DNA of 47,010 bases from an uncultured Pseudomonadota bacterium (GTDB lineage Bacteria > Pseudomonadota > Gammaproteobacteria > Enterobacterales > Succinivibrionaceae), in NCBI GenBank assembly GCA_900317945.1, contig ONIT01000011.1, forward strand, positions 1 to 47,010, read 5' to 3'. A program made the position numbers and the translations under genes. The notes below the pieces were generated by a model. The model was not told the origin of the DNA and did not search any database. It worked only from the letters and a program-made list of their open reading frames with translations. Positions 34,761 to 42,747 of this stretch are shown piece after piece. The stretch's first letter is position 1, and every line of letters begins with the position of its first letter.

Positions 34761-35627
34761 TCAGGACTTCTGCAGCTTTTCCAGCGTAAGGTGCCTGACC
34801 TGGACTACCTTGTTGTAGTCCCTGAATCTCTTCGCGAGCTGCTCGGCGGTATACACTGAGCGGTGGTAGCCTCCTGTGCATCCCAGCGCCACGGTGAGAT
34901 AGCTCCTGCTGCTTCTCTCAATCATCGGCAGCCAGTTCCTGAGGAAGGTGAAAATCTGGTTGATGTAGGCTGAGACCTCCTCCTGCGCTCCAAGGTAGTC
35001 TATGACCGGCTGGTCGAGCCCGGAGTAGGGACGGAGCTCAGGTATCCAGTAAGGATTGGGCAGGAACCTGGTGTCGAAGATAAAGTCAGCGTCATGCGGA
35101 ACTCCGTATTTGAAGCCGAACGACTCGAATACCATGACGATATCCTTCTCGACTTTGCCCTGAAGCCTCTCGATGATGATCTTGGTGAGGTCGTGGATGC
35201 TCAGTGTCCCGGTGTCTATCCTGAGGTCAGTGTTGGATGAGAGGGGGGCCAGCAGGCTGGTCTCATGCTTTATGGCCTGCTCAAGCGTCAGGTTTCCCCT
35301 CTGGGTAAGCGGATGGATTCTCCTGGTGTCGCTGTAGCGCTTTATAAGGATGTCATCATCAGCGTCAAGGAACATGATGGTGATGTGGACCTTGAACGTT
35401 GCCTTTATGCCGTTGAGTATCTGAGTGATGGACAGCCCGTCAGCAGGAAGGTTTCTCACGTCGATGCTTACGGCGATCTTCTTGAACTTGCTGATGCATT
35501 CAGCGATAAGCGAGGAGAGCATGGCCACAGGGAGATTGTCCACGCAGTAGTACCCTATGTCCTCCATTGCCCTGAGCGCGACTGACTTTCCTGCTCCCGA
35601 ACGGCCGCTTACGATTACCAGCTCCAT
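34761..35627 (-). CDS. rapZ: RNase adapter protein RapZ
   Basis: RapZ binds GlcN6P and guides RNase E to the GlmZ small RNA in enterobacteria. The 288-residue protein has N-terminal Walker A VSGRSGAGKS, the kinase-like block GYYCVDNLP, and the C-terminal sensor part with DTRFLPNPYW and GCTGGYHRSVYTAEQLA. The ATG at 35627 (MELVIVSGRSG) follows AAAGGAGAGC; a longer frame to 35699 overlaps ptsN and has no homology. It lies 28 nt after ptsN. The ptsO (NPr) gene that often follows rapZ is absent; the parS array comes next instead. Confidence 0.95.
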   Translation of the reverse strand: MELVIVSGRSGAGKSVALRAMEDIGYYCVDNLPVAMLSSLIAECISKFKKIAVSIDVRNLPADGLSITQILNGIKATFKVHITIMFLDADDDILIKRYSDTRRIHPLTQRGNLTLEQAIKHETSLLAPLSSNTDLRIDTGTLSIHDLTKIIIERLQGKVEKDIVMVFESFGFKYGVPHDADFIFDTRFLPNPYWIPELRPYSGLDQPVIDYLGAQEEVSAYINQIFTFLRNWLPMIERSSRSYLTVALGCTGGYHRSVYTAEQLAKRFRDYNKVVQVRHLTLEKLQKS

Positions 35628-35655
35628 TTGCTGCTCTCCTTTGAGTCCTGACAGG

Positions 35656-36150
35656 TCAGGATTCGGCGGCAGGTGATTCCGCGCTGCTGCCTTCGCCAAA
35701 CTGAGACTTAATTATATTGTATAAATCCTGGTCTGTTTCCGGTTTTTGTATGGCCTTCAGGAACTCATTGTCCAGGATCCTTCCGGCGATTTCCTTCAGC
35801 TCTTCCGCTGAATCGGACTGATCCTTCTTTTTGGGAGAGAAATAGGCGAAGACGACATTGGCCATCTGCCCAGGCCCGCCGAACTCAAACGGACGGTCGA
35901 AAGTGAGGAATACGCCAGCCGGGCTGCCGTTCTTGTCTGACTCAAAGGTGCCGTGCGGAATGGCCACGCCTTTTCCGCAGTAGGTGGTGCCGAGCTTCTC
36001 TCTCTGGAAAAGGGCATCAAGGAGTTCGTCTGCCGGGACATCAAGCCTTGCTGACGCCAGGCCGCTGATGAGCTCAAACAGTTTTTTCTTGCTTGCGCAG
36101 CTGATCTTGTTCTTTACTGTATCCAGTGAAATTATCTTTGAAATATCCAT
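35656..36150 (-). CDS. ptsN: Nitrogen PTS regulatory protein EIIA-Ntr
   Basis: This 164-residue EIIA-type domain starts MDISKIISLDTVKNKI and carries the phosphorylatable histidine in GKGVAIPHGTFE. It has the usual fold blocks VFLTFDRPFEFG and VVFAYFSPKK. It is a regulatory phosphocarrier in the Npr branch. I place the start at 36150, following AGGCAGGGGAG; an upstream ATG at 36186 adds 12 residues. It is transcribed with rapZ but separated from hpf by a terminator and about 640 bp. Confidence 0.93.
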   Translation of the reverse strand: MDISKIISLDTVKNKISCASKKKLFELISGLASARLDVPADELLDALFQREKLGTTYCGKGVAIPHGTFESDKNGSPAGVFLTFDRPFEFGGPGQMANVVFAYFSPKKKDQSDSAEELKEIAGRILDNEFLKAIQKPETDQDLYNIIKSQFGEGSSAESPAAES

Positions 36151-36784
36151 ATCATGCTCCCCTGCCTGAGTTGCTGCAGAGGCCATCGTTTCTGTTCCCG
36201 CTCAGCTCCGGCTGCCTGAGCTGGAAATGGTCATTTTACATAACGGCTGTCAGCGATATGAAAAACAGTCTGTTCAGCTTTGGGGTGAACAGATATTCTG
36301 CCGGATCGGGCTGACAGTAAAACTGCCCTATTTTAGCAAAAATAAACTATGCTGATTAGTGTGGCTGTTTTTTGTTCAGACAGTATCTGACATCCTGCAA
36401 TAATGTCTGCCGGAGGACTTTTCCAGGAGCTTTTCAGATCACCATGCTGCATCAGGAAGTGATTTCTTACCGTGAAATCCGCGGGCACTCACTGTCATTT
36501 CCCTCTGAGAATTCGCGAGAATGCGCTGCCCTGCCGGTTTCTGCTTATGCGTGATATTATCTTTTATACATGAACTAAATTCATGCTGTTTGGTGAAATG
36601 TCAGGTAAAACTTAAATTATTATGTCTGCTGTAAGATAAATTCCATTCTAAGATATGATTGCATACATATCTGTATCAGAAATGATCTGAACTAGCGAAA
36701 ACGCTTAATCTGACATACAGCATCATAAAAACGGGGATCTGGATTCCTCCTGCGATCGCGGCTCATTTACGGCCGGAAAAATAA
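36151..36784. other. Long leader/intergenic region upstream of ptsN
   Basis: About 630 bp of AT-rich sequence have no credible gene or RNA that I recognise. It must contain the ptsN-rapZ promoter, but no box stands out enough to call. Confidence 0.5.
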
Positions 36785-36806
36785 AGCCCCGGCATCTGCC
36801 GGGGCT
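36785..36806 (-). terminator. Terminator after hpf
   Basis: AGCCCCGGC pairs with GCCGGGGCT around ATCT. On the minus strand it is followed by TTTATTTTT. It lies 43 nt beyond the hpf stop. Confidence 0.88.
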
Positions 36807-36848
36807 CATCTCAGTCAGTGTTCTGACTCAAAGTGCTGACGGTATTGA

Positions 36849-37136
36849 TTACTTTCCGGAAAGCTTTTCCTTGTGGCTGACAATGATGCGGTCAACCTTG
36901 TCCTCGAGCAGGTCGATGGCAGCGTACATATTCTCGTTGCTCTCCTCGCAGTGCAGAGGGGCGCCCGGGACAATCACATTGGCCTCAGCCTTCTGGACCA
37001 GCTTCTCTACTGAAAGCGTTACCTGAATCTCTGAGACCAGTGAAGAATGGCGCTCAAGCTTGCCGAACTTGTTGTTGACGTAGTCAGTGAGAGCGGCGGT
37101 TAACTCCACTCCCTTACCTTTAACGGATATCTTCAT
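36849..37136 (-). CDS. hpf: Short ribosome hibernation-promoting factor
   Basis: This 95-residue HPF/YfiA-type protein starts MKISVKGKGVELTAALTDYV and has the KLERH and YAAIDLLEDKVDRIIVSHKEK blocks. Short HPF binds the 30S subunit and supports 100S ribosome dimers in stationary phase. It lies in its usual place between rpoN and ptsN, but about 265 nt from rpoN and with its own terminator. Confidence 0.94.
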   Translation of the reverse strand: MKISVKGKGVELTAALTDYVNNKFGKLERHSSLVSEIQVTLSVEKLVQKAEANVIVPGAPLHCEESNENMYAAIDLLEDKVDRIIVSHKEKLSGK

Positions 37137-37370
37137 AAATACCGTCCTTTGTTATTATTTTCAGCCAGCGCGGAGCACCTGGCCCCGCGTTCTCTCAGGC
37201 GGGCCTCTGGCACCGCCTGAAGAGAATTATAACTGCTCCATATGCCAATTAAACGGCGCCGCTCTCACAATTCAGAAATAAATGCCTCTGAGCCCGCCTT
37301 CGTGACGGATCAGGCACTGACTGGGCTGAACTCAGTATCTGGCTGCGTTTATATAGGGAACATAAGGAGA

Positions 37371-37395
37371 GCCTGCGGCATGAGGAGCCGCAGGC
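37371..37395 (-). terminator. Hairpin after rpoN, weak terminator
   Basis: The 9-bp stem GCCTGCGGC/GCCGCAGGC has a 7-nt loop just beyond the rpoN stop. The minus-strand tail TCTCCTTATG is poor in T, so this may be a pause site or 3' stabiliser. Confidence 0.4.
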
Positions 37396-37401
37396 AGGGT
37401 G

Positions 37402-38991
37402 TCAGCAGATTTCCTTCCGCTGGCTTGATGAGGGGATGGAGAGGGACTCGCGGTACTTGGCGACCGTCCTTCTTGCGACCATGATGCCGGTGTCGCAGAG
37501 CATCTTCGCGATGGCGCTGTCTGAGAGCGGCTTCGCCCGGTTCTCCGACTCGATGATCTTCTTGATCTTCGCCCTGATCGCCGTGGAGGAGCACTCTCCG
37601 CCGGAGTTTGTGCTCACATGGCTCGAGAAGAAGAACTTGAGCTCATAGATGCCGTGCGGGGTGAGCATGTATTTCTGCGTCGTCACGCGGGAGATGGTTG
37701 ACTCGTGCATCTCGATGGAGTCGGCGATCTCCGAGAGGATCATGGGCTTCATCTCCTCTGCGCCGCCCTCAAAGAAGTCGCGCTGCTTCTCCACTATGCA
37801 GCGGGCAACCTTGAGGAGCGTGTCATTCCTGGTCTCGAGGCTCTTGATGATCCACTTGGCCTCCTGCAGGTTGTTCCTCACGTACTGCCGCTCGTTGGTG
37901 GTGCCGCTCTTCGCTATCTTGGCGTAGCGCTGGTTGATGCCGAGCTTTCTCGTAAGCGCCGGGTTGAGGAAGGCCTGCCAGACGCCGTTTACCTTCCTGA
38001 CGATTACGTCAGGATCAACGTACTGGCTGCGGTCATGCTCGAAGGCTGAGCCCGGGTGGGGATCCAGCGTCTTGAGTACTGCCAGGGCGTCCCGGAACTC
38101 CTCATCGCTGAGCCCGGTCTTCCGGAGAAGCGTCCTGATATCCTTCTGCGCGAGGAGATCCGAGTAGCCAGAGAGTATTCTCTCGGCATCGCCCACGGCC
38201 TTTCCGGGATCCGGGATCTCACGGAGCTGGGCGAGGAGGCACTCCTCCACGGTCCTGGAGCCTGCTCCAATCGGATCAAAGTGCCTGATGCGCTTCAGGA
38301 CCACGGCAATCTCGTCAGGCTCGATGTCAGTGCTCTCTATCGCGCTGCGGTACTCCTCGTTGGAGAGGAGCTTTCCGGTCTTCTCCTCGCTCTTCTCGAC
38401 GAGGATCTTGGCGGCAGCCTCGGCGATGTCATCATCGCTCTGCTTCAGGTAGCCGTTGTCGTCGATTCCGTCAATGACGGCTCTCGCTATCGCCTCGTCG
38501 CGTTCGGTAAAAGGCGAGAGCGTGAGCTGCCAGATGAGATGCTCCTTCAGGGTCTCCTCGGTATGCCCCTCAGACTCGAACTCCTCGTCGTCAACGAGGG
38601 ATGATGAGGTGTGGTGGGCCTTTGTGGCTCCCTCATCGTAGGTGCTCTCCCAGGTCGTGTCGAGAGGGGACTCGCTGTCATCGGGAATGCGGTCGGTGTC
38701 CATGGCCTGATCTGACGCGGAGGCCTCGGTAATCTCCGGAGCAGGCTCCTTCTCAGACTCCATGGCCTTCTCGATCTTCTCGTCGAAGGACTCCGCTCCG
38801 AGCTCTGAGGGATCAGCCTCGCTGTCTGGCTTCTGATCCTCCACCTCCAGCAGGGGGTTTGACTCCAGCGCATTGTCGATTTCCTGCTGGAGCTCCACGG
38901 TCGAGAGCTGCAGCAGCCTGATGGCCTGCTGCAGCTGCGGCGTCATGGAGAGTGTCTGGGTTGTTCTTAGTGATAACGTCTGCTGAGGCAT
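37402..38991 (-). CDS. rpoN: RNA polymerase sigma-54 factor
   Basis: Sigma-54 directs polymerase to -24/-12 promoters that need AAA+ activators. The activator-interaction region I (LRTTQTLSMTPQLQQAIRLLQLSTVELQQEI) is at the N-terminus. An acidic region II follows (about 55-150). The core-binding and helix-turn-helix regions come next, with ESTISRVTTQKYMLTPHGIYELKFFFSS. The RpoN box ARRTVAKYRE is near the C-terminus. The length of 529 aa is slightly above average because of the acidic linker. It starts 3 nt after the lptB stop, so it is co-transcribed. Confidence 0.97.
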   Translation of the reverse strand: MPQQTLSLRTTQTLSMTPQLQQAIRLLQLSTVELQQEIDNALESNPLLEVEDQKPDSEADPSELGAESFDEKIEKAMESEKEPAPEITEASASDQAMDTDRIPDDSESPLDTTWESTYDEGATKAHHTSSSLVDDEEFESEGHTEETLKEHLIWQLTLSPFTERDEAIARAVIDGIDDNGYLKQSDDDIAEAAAKILVEKSEEKTGKLLSNEEYRSAIESTDIEPDEIAVVLKRIRHFDPIGAGSRTVEECLLAQLREIPDPGKAVGDAERILSGYSDLLAQKDIRTLLRKTGLSDEEFRDALAVLKTLDPHPGSAFEHDRSQYVDPDVIVRKVNGVWQAFLNPALTRKLGINQRYAKIAKSGTTNERQYVRNNLQEAKWIIKSLETRNDTLLKVARCIVEKQRDFFEGGAEEMKPMILSEIADSIEMHESTISRVTTQKYMLTPHGIYELKFFFSSHVSTNSGGECSSTAIRAKIKKIIESENRAKPLSDSAIAKMLCDTGIMVARRTVAKYRESLSIPSSSQRKEIC

Positions 38992-38994
38992 TTG

Positions 38995-39720
38995 CTACAT
39001 CCTGAAGTCTTCACCGAGATAGACCTTCCGGACTGTCTCATTGTTCATGACCTGGTCCGAGGTTCCTTCAGCAATCACATTGCCGTGGCTTACTATGTAG
39101 GCCTTTTCGCATACCTCGAGTGTTTCCCTTACATTGTGGTCGGTAATGAGGATCCCGATGCCCCTGTCGCGGAGATGGCGGATGATTTTCTTGATCTCTA
39201 TGACGCTGATCGGGTCGACTCCGGCGAACGGCTCATCGAGGAGGATGAACTTGGGCGAGGCGGCAAGCGCGCGGGCAATCTCCACGCGCCTTCTCTCGCC
39301 TCCGGAGAGGCTCATTCCGTAGGACTTCCTGAGCCTTCCCAGCTGGAACTCGTCAAGGAGCCGGTTGACAAGGTCAGTCCTGTCCTTCCTGCTGACGGAC
39401 TCGTTGAGCTGCACGATGCCCATCAGGTTGTCGAATACGGTGAGCTTCCTGAATACGGAAGGCTCCTGCGGCAGGTAGCCGATGCCGGCCTTCGCCCGCT
39501 CGTGGATGGGGAGCGAGGTGATCTCACGGTCATCGATGAACACATGCCCGTCCGTCGCCTCGACAAGGCCGACAATCATGTAGAAGGAGGTGGTCTTGCC
39601 GGCTCCGTTAGGCCCAAGGAGCCCTACGATCTGGCCGGTCTCGACCTGCAGGGAGACTGACTCCACCACAGGGTTGCCGTGGTACTCCTTCCTGAGGTTT
39701 TTGGCGCTTAAGACGGTCAT
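38995..39720 (-). CDS. lptB: Lipopolysaccharide export ABC ATPase LptB
   Basis: LptB powers LPS extraction by LptFG. The 241-residue ATPase has Walker [13 protein letters not shown], the Q-loop [15 protein letters not shown], signature [15 protein letters not shown], and Walker [14 protein letters not shown] followed by the H-loop ITDHNVRE. It lies 1 nt after lptA and just upstream of rpoN. Confidence 0.97.
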   Translation of the reverse strand: MTVLSAKNLRKEYHGNPVVESVSLQVETGQIVGLLGPNGAGKTTSFYMIVGLVEATDGHVFIDDREITSLPIHERAKAGIGYLPQEPSVFRKLTVFDNLMGIVQLNESVSRKDRTDLVNRLLDEFQLGRLRKSYGMSLSGGERRRVEIARALAASPKFILLDEPFAGVDPISVIEIKKIIRHLRDRGIGILITDHNVRETLEVCEKAYIVSHGNVIAEGTSDQVMNNETVRKVYLGEDFRM

Positions 39721-39721
39721 G

Positions 39722-40270
39722 CTACTTGCCCTTCTTCTCGGAGTTCATTTCCTTGGGGTCTATGACGGCAGTAACGCGCTGGGTCTTGCCGCAACCGGAG
39801 CCGCCCTTGCAGTTGGCGGTGAGCTGCCCCTTCTCGAGCCCGTAGGTGAGGTTCTCCGCGTTGATCTGGCTGTTGAGCTGCTTTACCTGGCCGTCTCCGG
39901 TGATGTTGATGAGCTTCTGGTCGACATCGTAGGCGAGCTTCTTCCCAAGAGCGTCAACCGGCTTGCCGTCGTCCAGGATCTGATGGAAGGTCGCGGGCTT
40001 GCCGTAGGCGATGATGTGGGTGGTCTGCTTCTTCTCCGGAACGGCCTTGTAGACCTCAACACGGTCGGCGTGGATCTCGATGGAGCCCTGGATGATGACA
40101 ACGTCGCCCGTGAAAATGGCGATGTTGTTGTTCAGATCCGCCTCCTGTGTCGCGGAGGTGATGTTGATGGGCTGATCCGAGTCGGACTGCAGCGCCGCCG
40201 CAGTTCCCGCGGAAAGAAGCCCCATTGCGAGGAGAAGACTAACGCGGAGTTTTTGGATTGATGATTGCAT
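39722..40270 (-). CDS. lptA: Lipopolysaccharide transport periplasmic protein LptA
   Basis: LptA forms the periplasmic bridge that carries LPS. From the ATG at 40270 a signal peptide ([19 protein letters not shown]) is followed by the OstA-like fold: [34 protein letters not shown] and [24 protein letters not shown] frame extending to 40372 would lie inside lptC and removes the signal peptide from the N-terminus. It overlaps lptC by 32 nt. The protein is about 182 residues, normal for the family. Confidence 0.93.
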   Translation of the reverse strand: MQSSIQKLRVSLLLAMGLLSAGTAAALQSDSDQPINITSATQEADLNNNIAIFTGDVVIIQGSIEIHADRVEVYKAVPEKKQTTHIIAYGKPATFHQILDDGKPVDALGKKLAYDVDQKLINITGDGQVKQLNSQINAENLTYGLEKGQLTANCKGGSGCGKTQRVTAVIDPKEMNSEKKGK

Positions 40271-40841
40271 GGCAGTCCCTGAAAAAATTGTAAATTCCCG
40301 ATCCGATGTCGCCGTCGAGGCCGGTGCAGTCGTCCGAGTTCTGGTAAATGTCGGTGTAGACAACGCGGACATTGCTCCTCACGTGCCTGTCATCGAAGTC
40401 ATATTCAAGATAGTCTGACCTCAGCCGGCCGCTCAGCTTTCCCTGCTCGTCATATCTTAGACCAAGAACGTTGTCGGTGAGGGTCAGCATGTCGCCGGTA
40501 TTGTAGACGCCGGCGTCGCCGCGGAGGAAAAAGCTCTTTATCCCGGTCTTCTCATTATAGAAGTCAGCAGACGGATTGACAAAGCTGGTGGAGTCGGTGA
40601 CGCTGAAGTACTCGGCGTAGTCGCTCTTCAGGTCATAGAGCTTCTTCCCGTCAGCGGCGAACACCACTGAGCTGCCGCCGGTCATGGTGAAGTTCGGCAC
40701 CACCTTCTTGAGCTCCTCCCTGGCCTGCCCGATGTCGGAGAGGACTATGTACCACACCATGGCCGATACGATGAGCACCGGCAGGATGACGAGGACCGTA
40801 AGCTTCAGGACTGTTTTAAGGAGGCTGGCGCTTCCGCTCAT
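40239..40841 (-). CDS. lptC: LPS export system protein LptC
   Basis: LptC is a single-pass inner-membrane protein that receives LPS from LptBFG. An N-terminal helix (LKLTVLVILPVLIVSAMVWYIV) precedes a beta-jellyroll domain with FTMTGGSSVVFAADGKKLYDL, FLRGDAGVYNTGDMLTLTDNV and the YLEYDFDDRHVRSN strand. The 200-residue length is typical. Its ATG overlaps the kdsC stop (ATGA). Confidence 0.9.
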   Translation of the reverse strand: MSGSASLLKTVLKLTVLVILPVLIVSAMVWYIVLSDIGQAREELKKVVPNFTMTGGSSVVFAADGKKLYDLKSDYAEYFSVTDSTSFVNPSADFYNEKTGIKSFFLRGDAGVYNTGDMLTLTDNVLGLRYDEQGKLSGRLRSDYLEYDFDDRHVRSNVRVVYTDIYQNSDDCTGLDGDIGSGIYNFFRDCHAIINPKTPR

Positions 40842-41392
40842 AATGACGCTCCCGCACGGTCTCCCGCTGCTCCCCTTGCCTGGAGGATGGCGTCGCAGAA
40901 CTCGCGCACCGCACCGTGCCCGCCCGCAAGCGACGAGACGAAGTCCGCGGCGGCCAGCACCTCAGGGTGCGCGTCCGCGGGCGCGGCGCCGAAGCCCGCA
41001 ATTCTCATGCAGCCGAGGTCCGTAACGTCATCGCCTACATAGCAGGACTCGCCTGAGCCCTCTTCGATGCCCTCCCTCTGGAGGATTTCCCGGAAATAGC
41101 TGTCCTTCCCGACTGCGCCCTGCACCACGTCCGTAATCTCAAGATCCCGGGCCCTTTTCTCGACGATTGCCGAAGTCTTCCCGGTAATGATGGCGGTCTT
41201 CACGCCGTGGCGCTCAATCGCCTTGATGCCGAAGCCATCCTTCGCGTTGAACTTCTTCATCTCGTCGCCGCTGTTCGTGAGGTAGATGCCGCCGTCAGTG
41301 AGCACTCCGTCAACGTCGAGGACCACCAGCCTGATGCGGGCTAGCCTCTCCTGAAGCTCATCGCCTATCTCGCGTCCGTAGGGAGTTCTCAT
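40838..41392 (-). CDS. kdsC: 3-deoxy-D-manno-octulosonate-8-phosphate phosphatase KdsC
   Basis: KdsC is a HAD-family phosphatase that releases Kdo from Kdo-8-P for LPS core synthesis. Motif I is VVLDVDGVLTDG, motif II is in AIITGKTS, and motif IV is GDDVTDLGCM. GFGAAPADAHPEV matches the family C-terminal part. The 184-residue length is normal. Its start overlaps the kdsD stop (TGATG). Confidence 0.96.
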   Translation of the reverse strand: MRTPYGREIGDELQERLARIRLVVLDVDGVLTDGGIYLTNSGDEMKKFNAKDGFGIKAIERHGVKTAIITGKTSAIVEKRARDLEITDVVQGAVGKDSYFREILQREGIEEGSGESCYVGDDVTDLGCMRIAGFGAAPADAHPEVLAAADFVSSLAGGHGAVREFCDAILQARGAAGDRAGASL

Positions 41393-42381
41393 CAGACCGC
41401 TCCCGCCTGGAGGACGTCATGCATATTGAACGCGCCGATTGGCCTGTTCTCCCCGTCGGTTACGATGAGGCCGTTGATCTTCCTCTCCTGCATGATGTTG
41501 ACCGCCTTGGCGACCAGCTCGTTCTCCTTCATTGTAATGCCGCCCTCCCTTGTAACGCTGCCGATTGTTACGCTGTGGAGATCCTTGCCGGAGTTCCGGT
41601 CGAGGAGGCGGCGGAGGTCGCCGTCGGTGAACACGCCGAAGAGCGTGCCGTCATCGCGTGTTACGGCGGTCATGCCGAGCCCCTTCTCGGTAATCGAGAA
41701 GAGCGCGTCCATGACTGAGGCGTGGATGCTGACCGTGGGGAGCTGATCTCCGGTCCTCATGATGTCGCGGTTCCGGAGGAGGAGCTTCCTGCCGAGCGCT
41801 CCGCCCGGGTGGCTCATGGCAAAGTCCTCCTTGGTGAAGCCCTTGGCCTCGAGGAGCGCAATGGCGAGAGCGTCGCCCATGGCGAGGGTCGCGGTGGTGC
41901 TTGAGGTCGGCGCGAGGTTCAGCGGGCAGGCCTCCCTCTCCACGTGTATGCAGAGGTGGATGTCAGACTCCTTTGCCATGGTGGAGCCCTCGTTTCCTGT
42001 AATGCAGATGAGCTTTATCCCGCGCCTCTTGATGATCGGGATGATGGTCAGGATCTCGGTGCTCTCGCCGGAGTTCGAGATGGCGATTACCACATCGCCC
42101 TTTGAGATCATGCCGAGGTCGCCGTGGCTTGCCTCGCCAGGATGAACAAAGAATGAGGGGGTTCCGGTGCTGGCCATGGTCGCGGCGATCTTCGAGGCGA
42201 TGTGGCCGGACTTGCCCATTCCGGTCACTATGACCTTGCCCTTGCAGGAGAGGAGGATGCGGCAGGCCTCGTCGAAGGCGTCGGTGTCGATGTACTGCCT
42301 GATGCCCTGGAGTGCGCTTATTTCGTCCTCAAGGACCCTGATGCCGGTGCTGCGGAATGAAAAGCTCTTATTGTCCATCAT
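41392..42381 (-). CDS. kdsD: D-arabinose-5-phosphate isomerase KdsD
   Basis: KdsD interconverts ribulose-5-P and arabinose-5-P, the first step to Kdo. An N-terminal SIS domain carries GKVIVTGMGKSGHIASKIAATMASTGTP, FVHPGEASHGDLGMI and the SNSGESTE motif. Two C-terminal CBS domains follow (MRTGDQLPTVS and KINGLIVTD). The 329-residue length is typical. It is the first gene of the kds-lpt-rpoN operon. Confidence 0.96.
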   Translation of the reverse strand: MMDNKSFSFRSTGIRVLEDEISALQGIRQYIDTDAFDEACRILLSCKGKVIVTGMGKSGHIASKIAATMASTGTPSFFVHPGEASHGDLGMISKGDVVIAISNSGESTEILTIIPIIKRRGIKLICITGNEGSTMAKESDIHLCIHVEREACPLNLAPTSSTTATLAMGDALAIALLEAKGFTKEDFAMSHPGGALGRKLLLRNRDIMRTGDQLPTVSIHASVMDALFSITEKGLGMTAVTRDDGTLFGVFTDGDLRRLLDRNSGKDLHSVTIGSVTREGGITMKENELVAKAVNIMQERKINGLIVTDGENRPIGAFNMHDVLQAGAV

Positions 42382-42465
42382 TTTCTGGACCGGACAGCCT
42401 GGTCCGGCACTCCCCTCCTCCGGTTGGCAGGCATGAAACCTGCAGTTTCTTCTTATATTCTCTCA

Positions 42466-42471
42466 ATTATA
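42466..42471 (-). promoter_or_regulatory. Putative -10 box of the kdsD operon
   Basis: TATAAT on the minus strand lies 85 nt upstream of the kdsD ATG in an AT-rich pocket. The matching -35 (TCGATA at 17 bp) is poor. The rest of the 365-bp gap up to 42747 holds no gene and must also carry the divergent promoter of the 5'-nucleotidase gene. Confidence 0.4.
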
Positions 42472-42747
42472 TAGAATAAGGCTCAATTTATCGACAGCGC
42501 CGGGCAATTTTATCCCGCATTTCCCGCGCTCCGGGATGGCTCACGGCGCAAGTGCCTGACACAGGGGAGAAAGTCCTTTCTCCTCAGGATGGAAGGCCTG
42601 GCCCCGTTTCCCTCCCTGCCCCCTTTGGACAGCACTGCTCAGAAATATACAATACGCCTGACGGCATACGGTTCGCGGCGGAGCCCTGAGGGGCTGCAGT
42701 CTCCGCGTTACGGGATGCATCAGTTCACCCGCACAGGAGAATACGAA

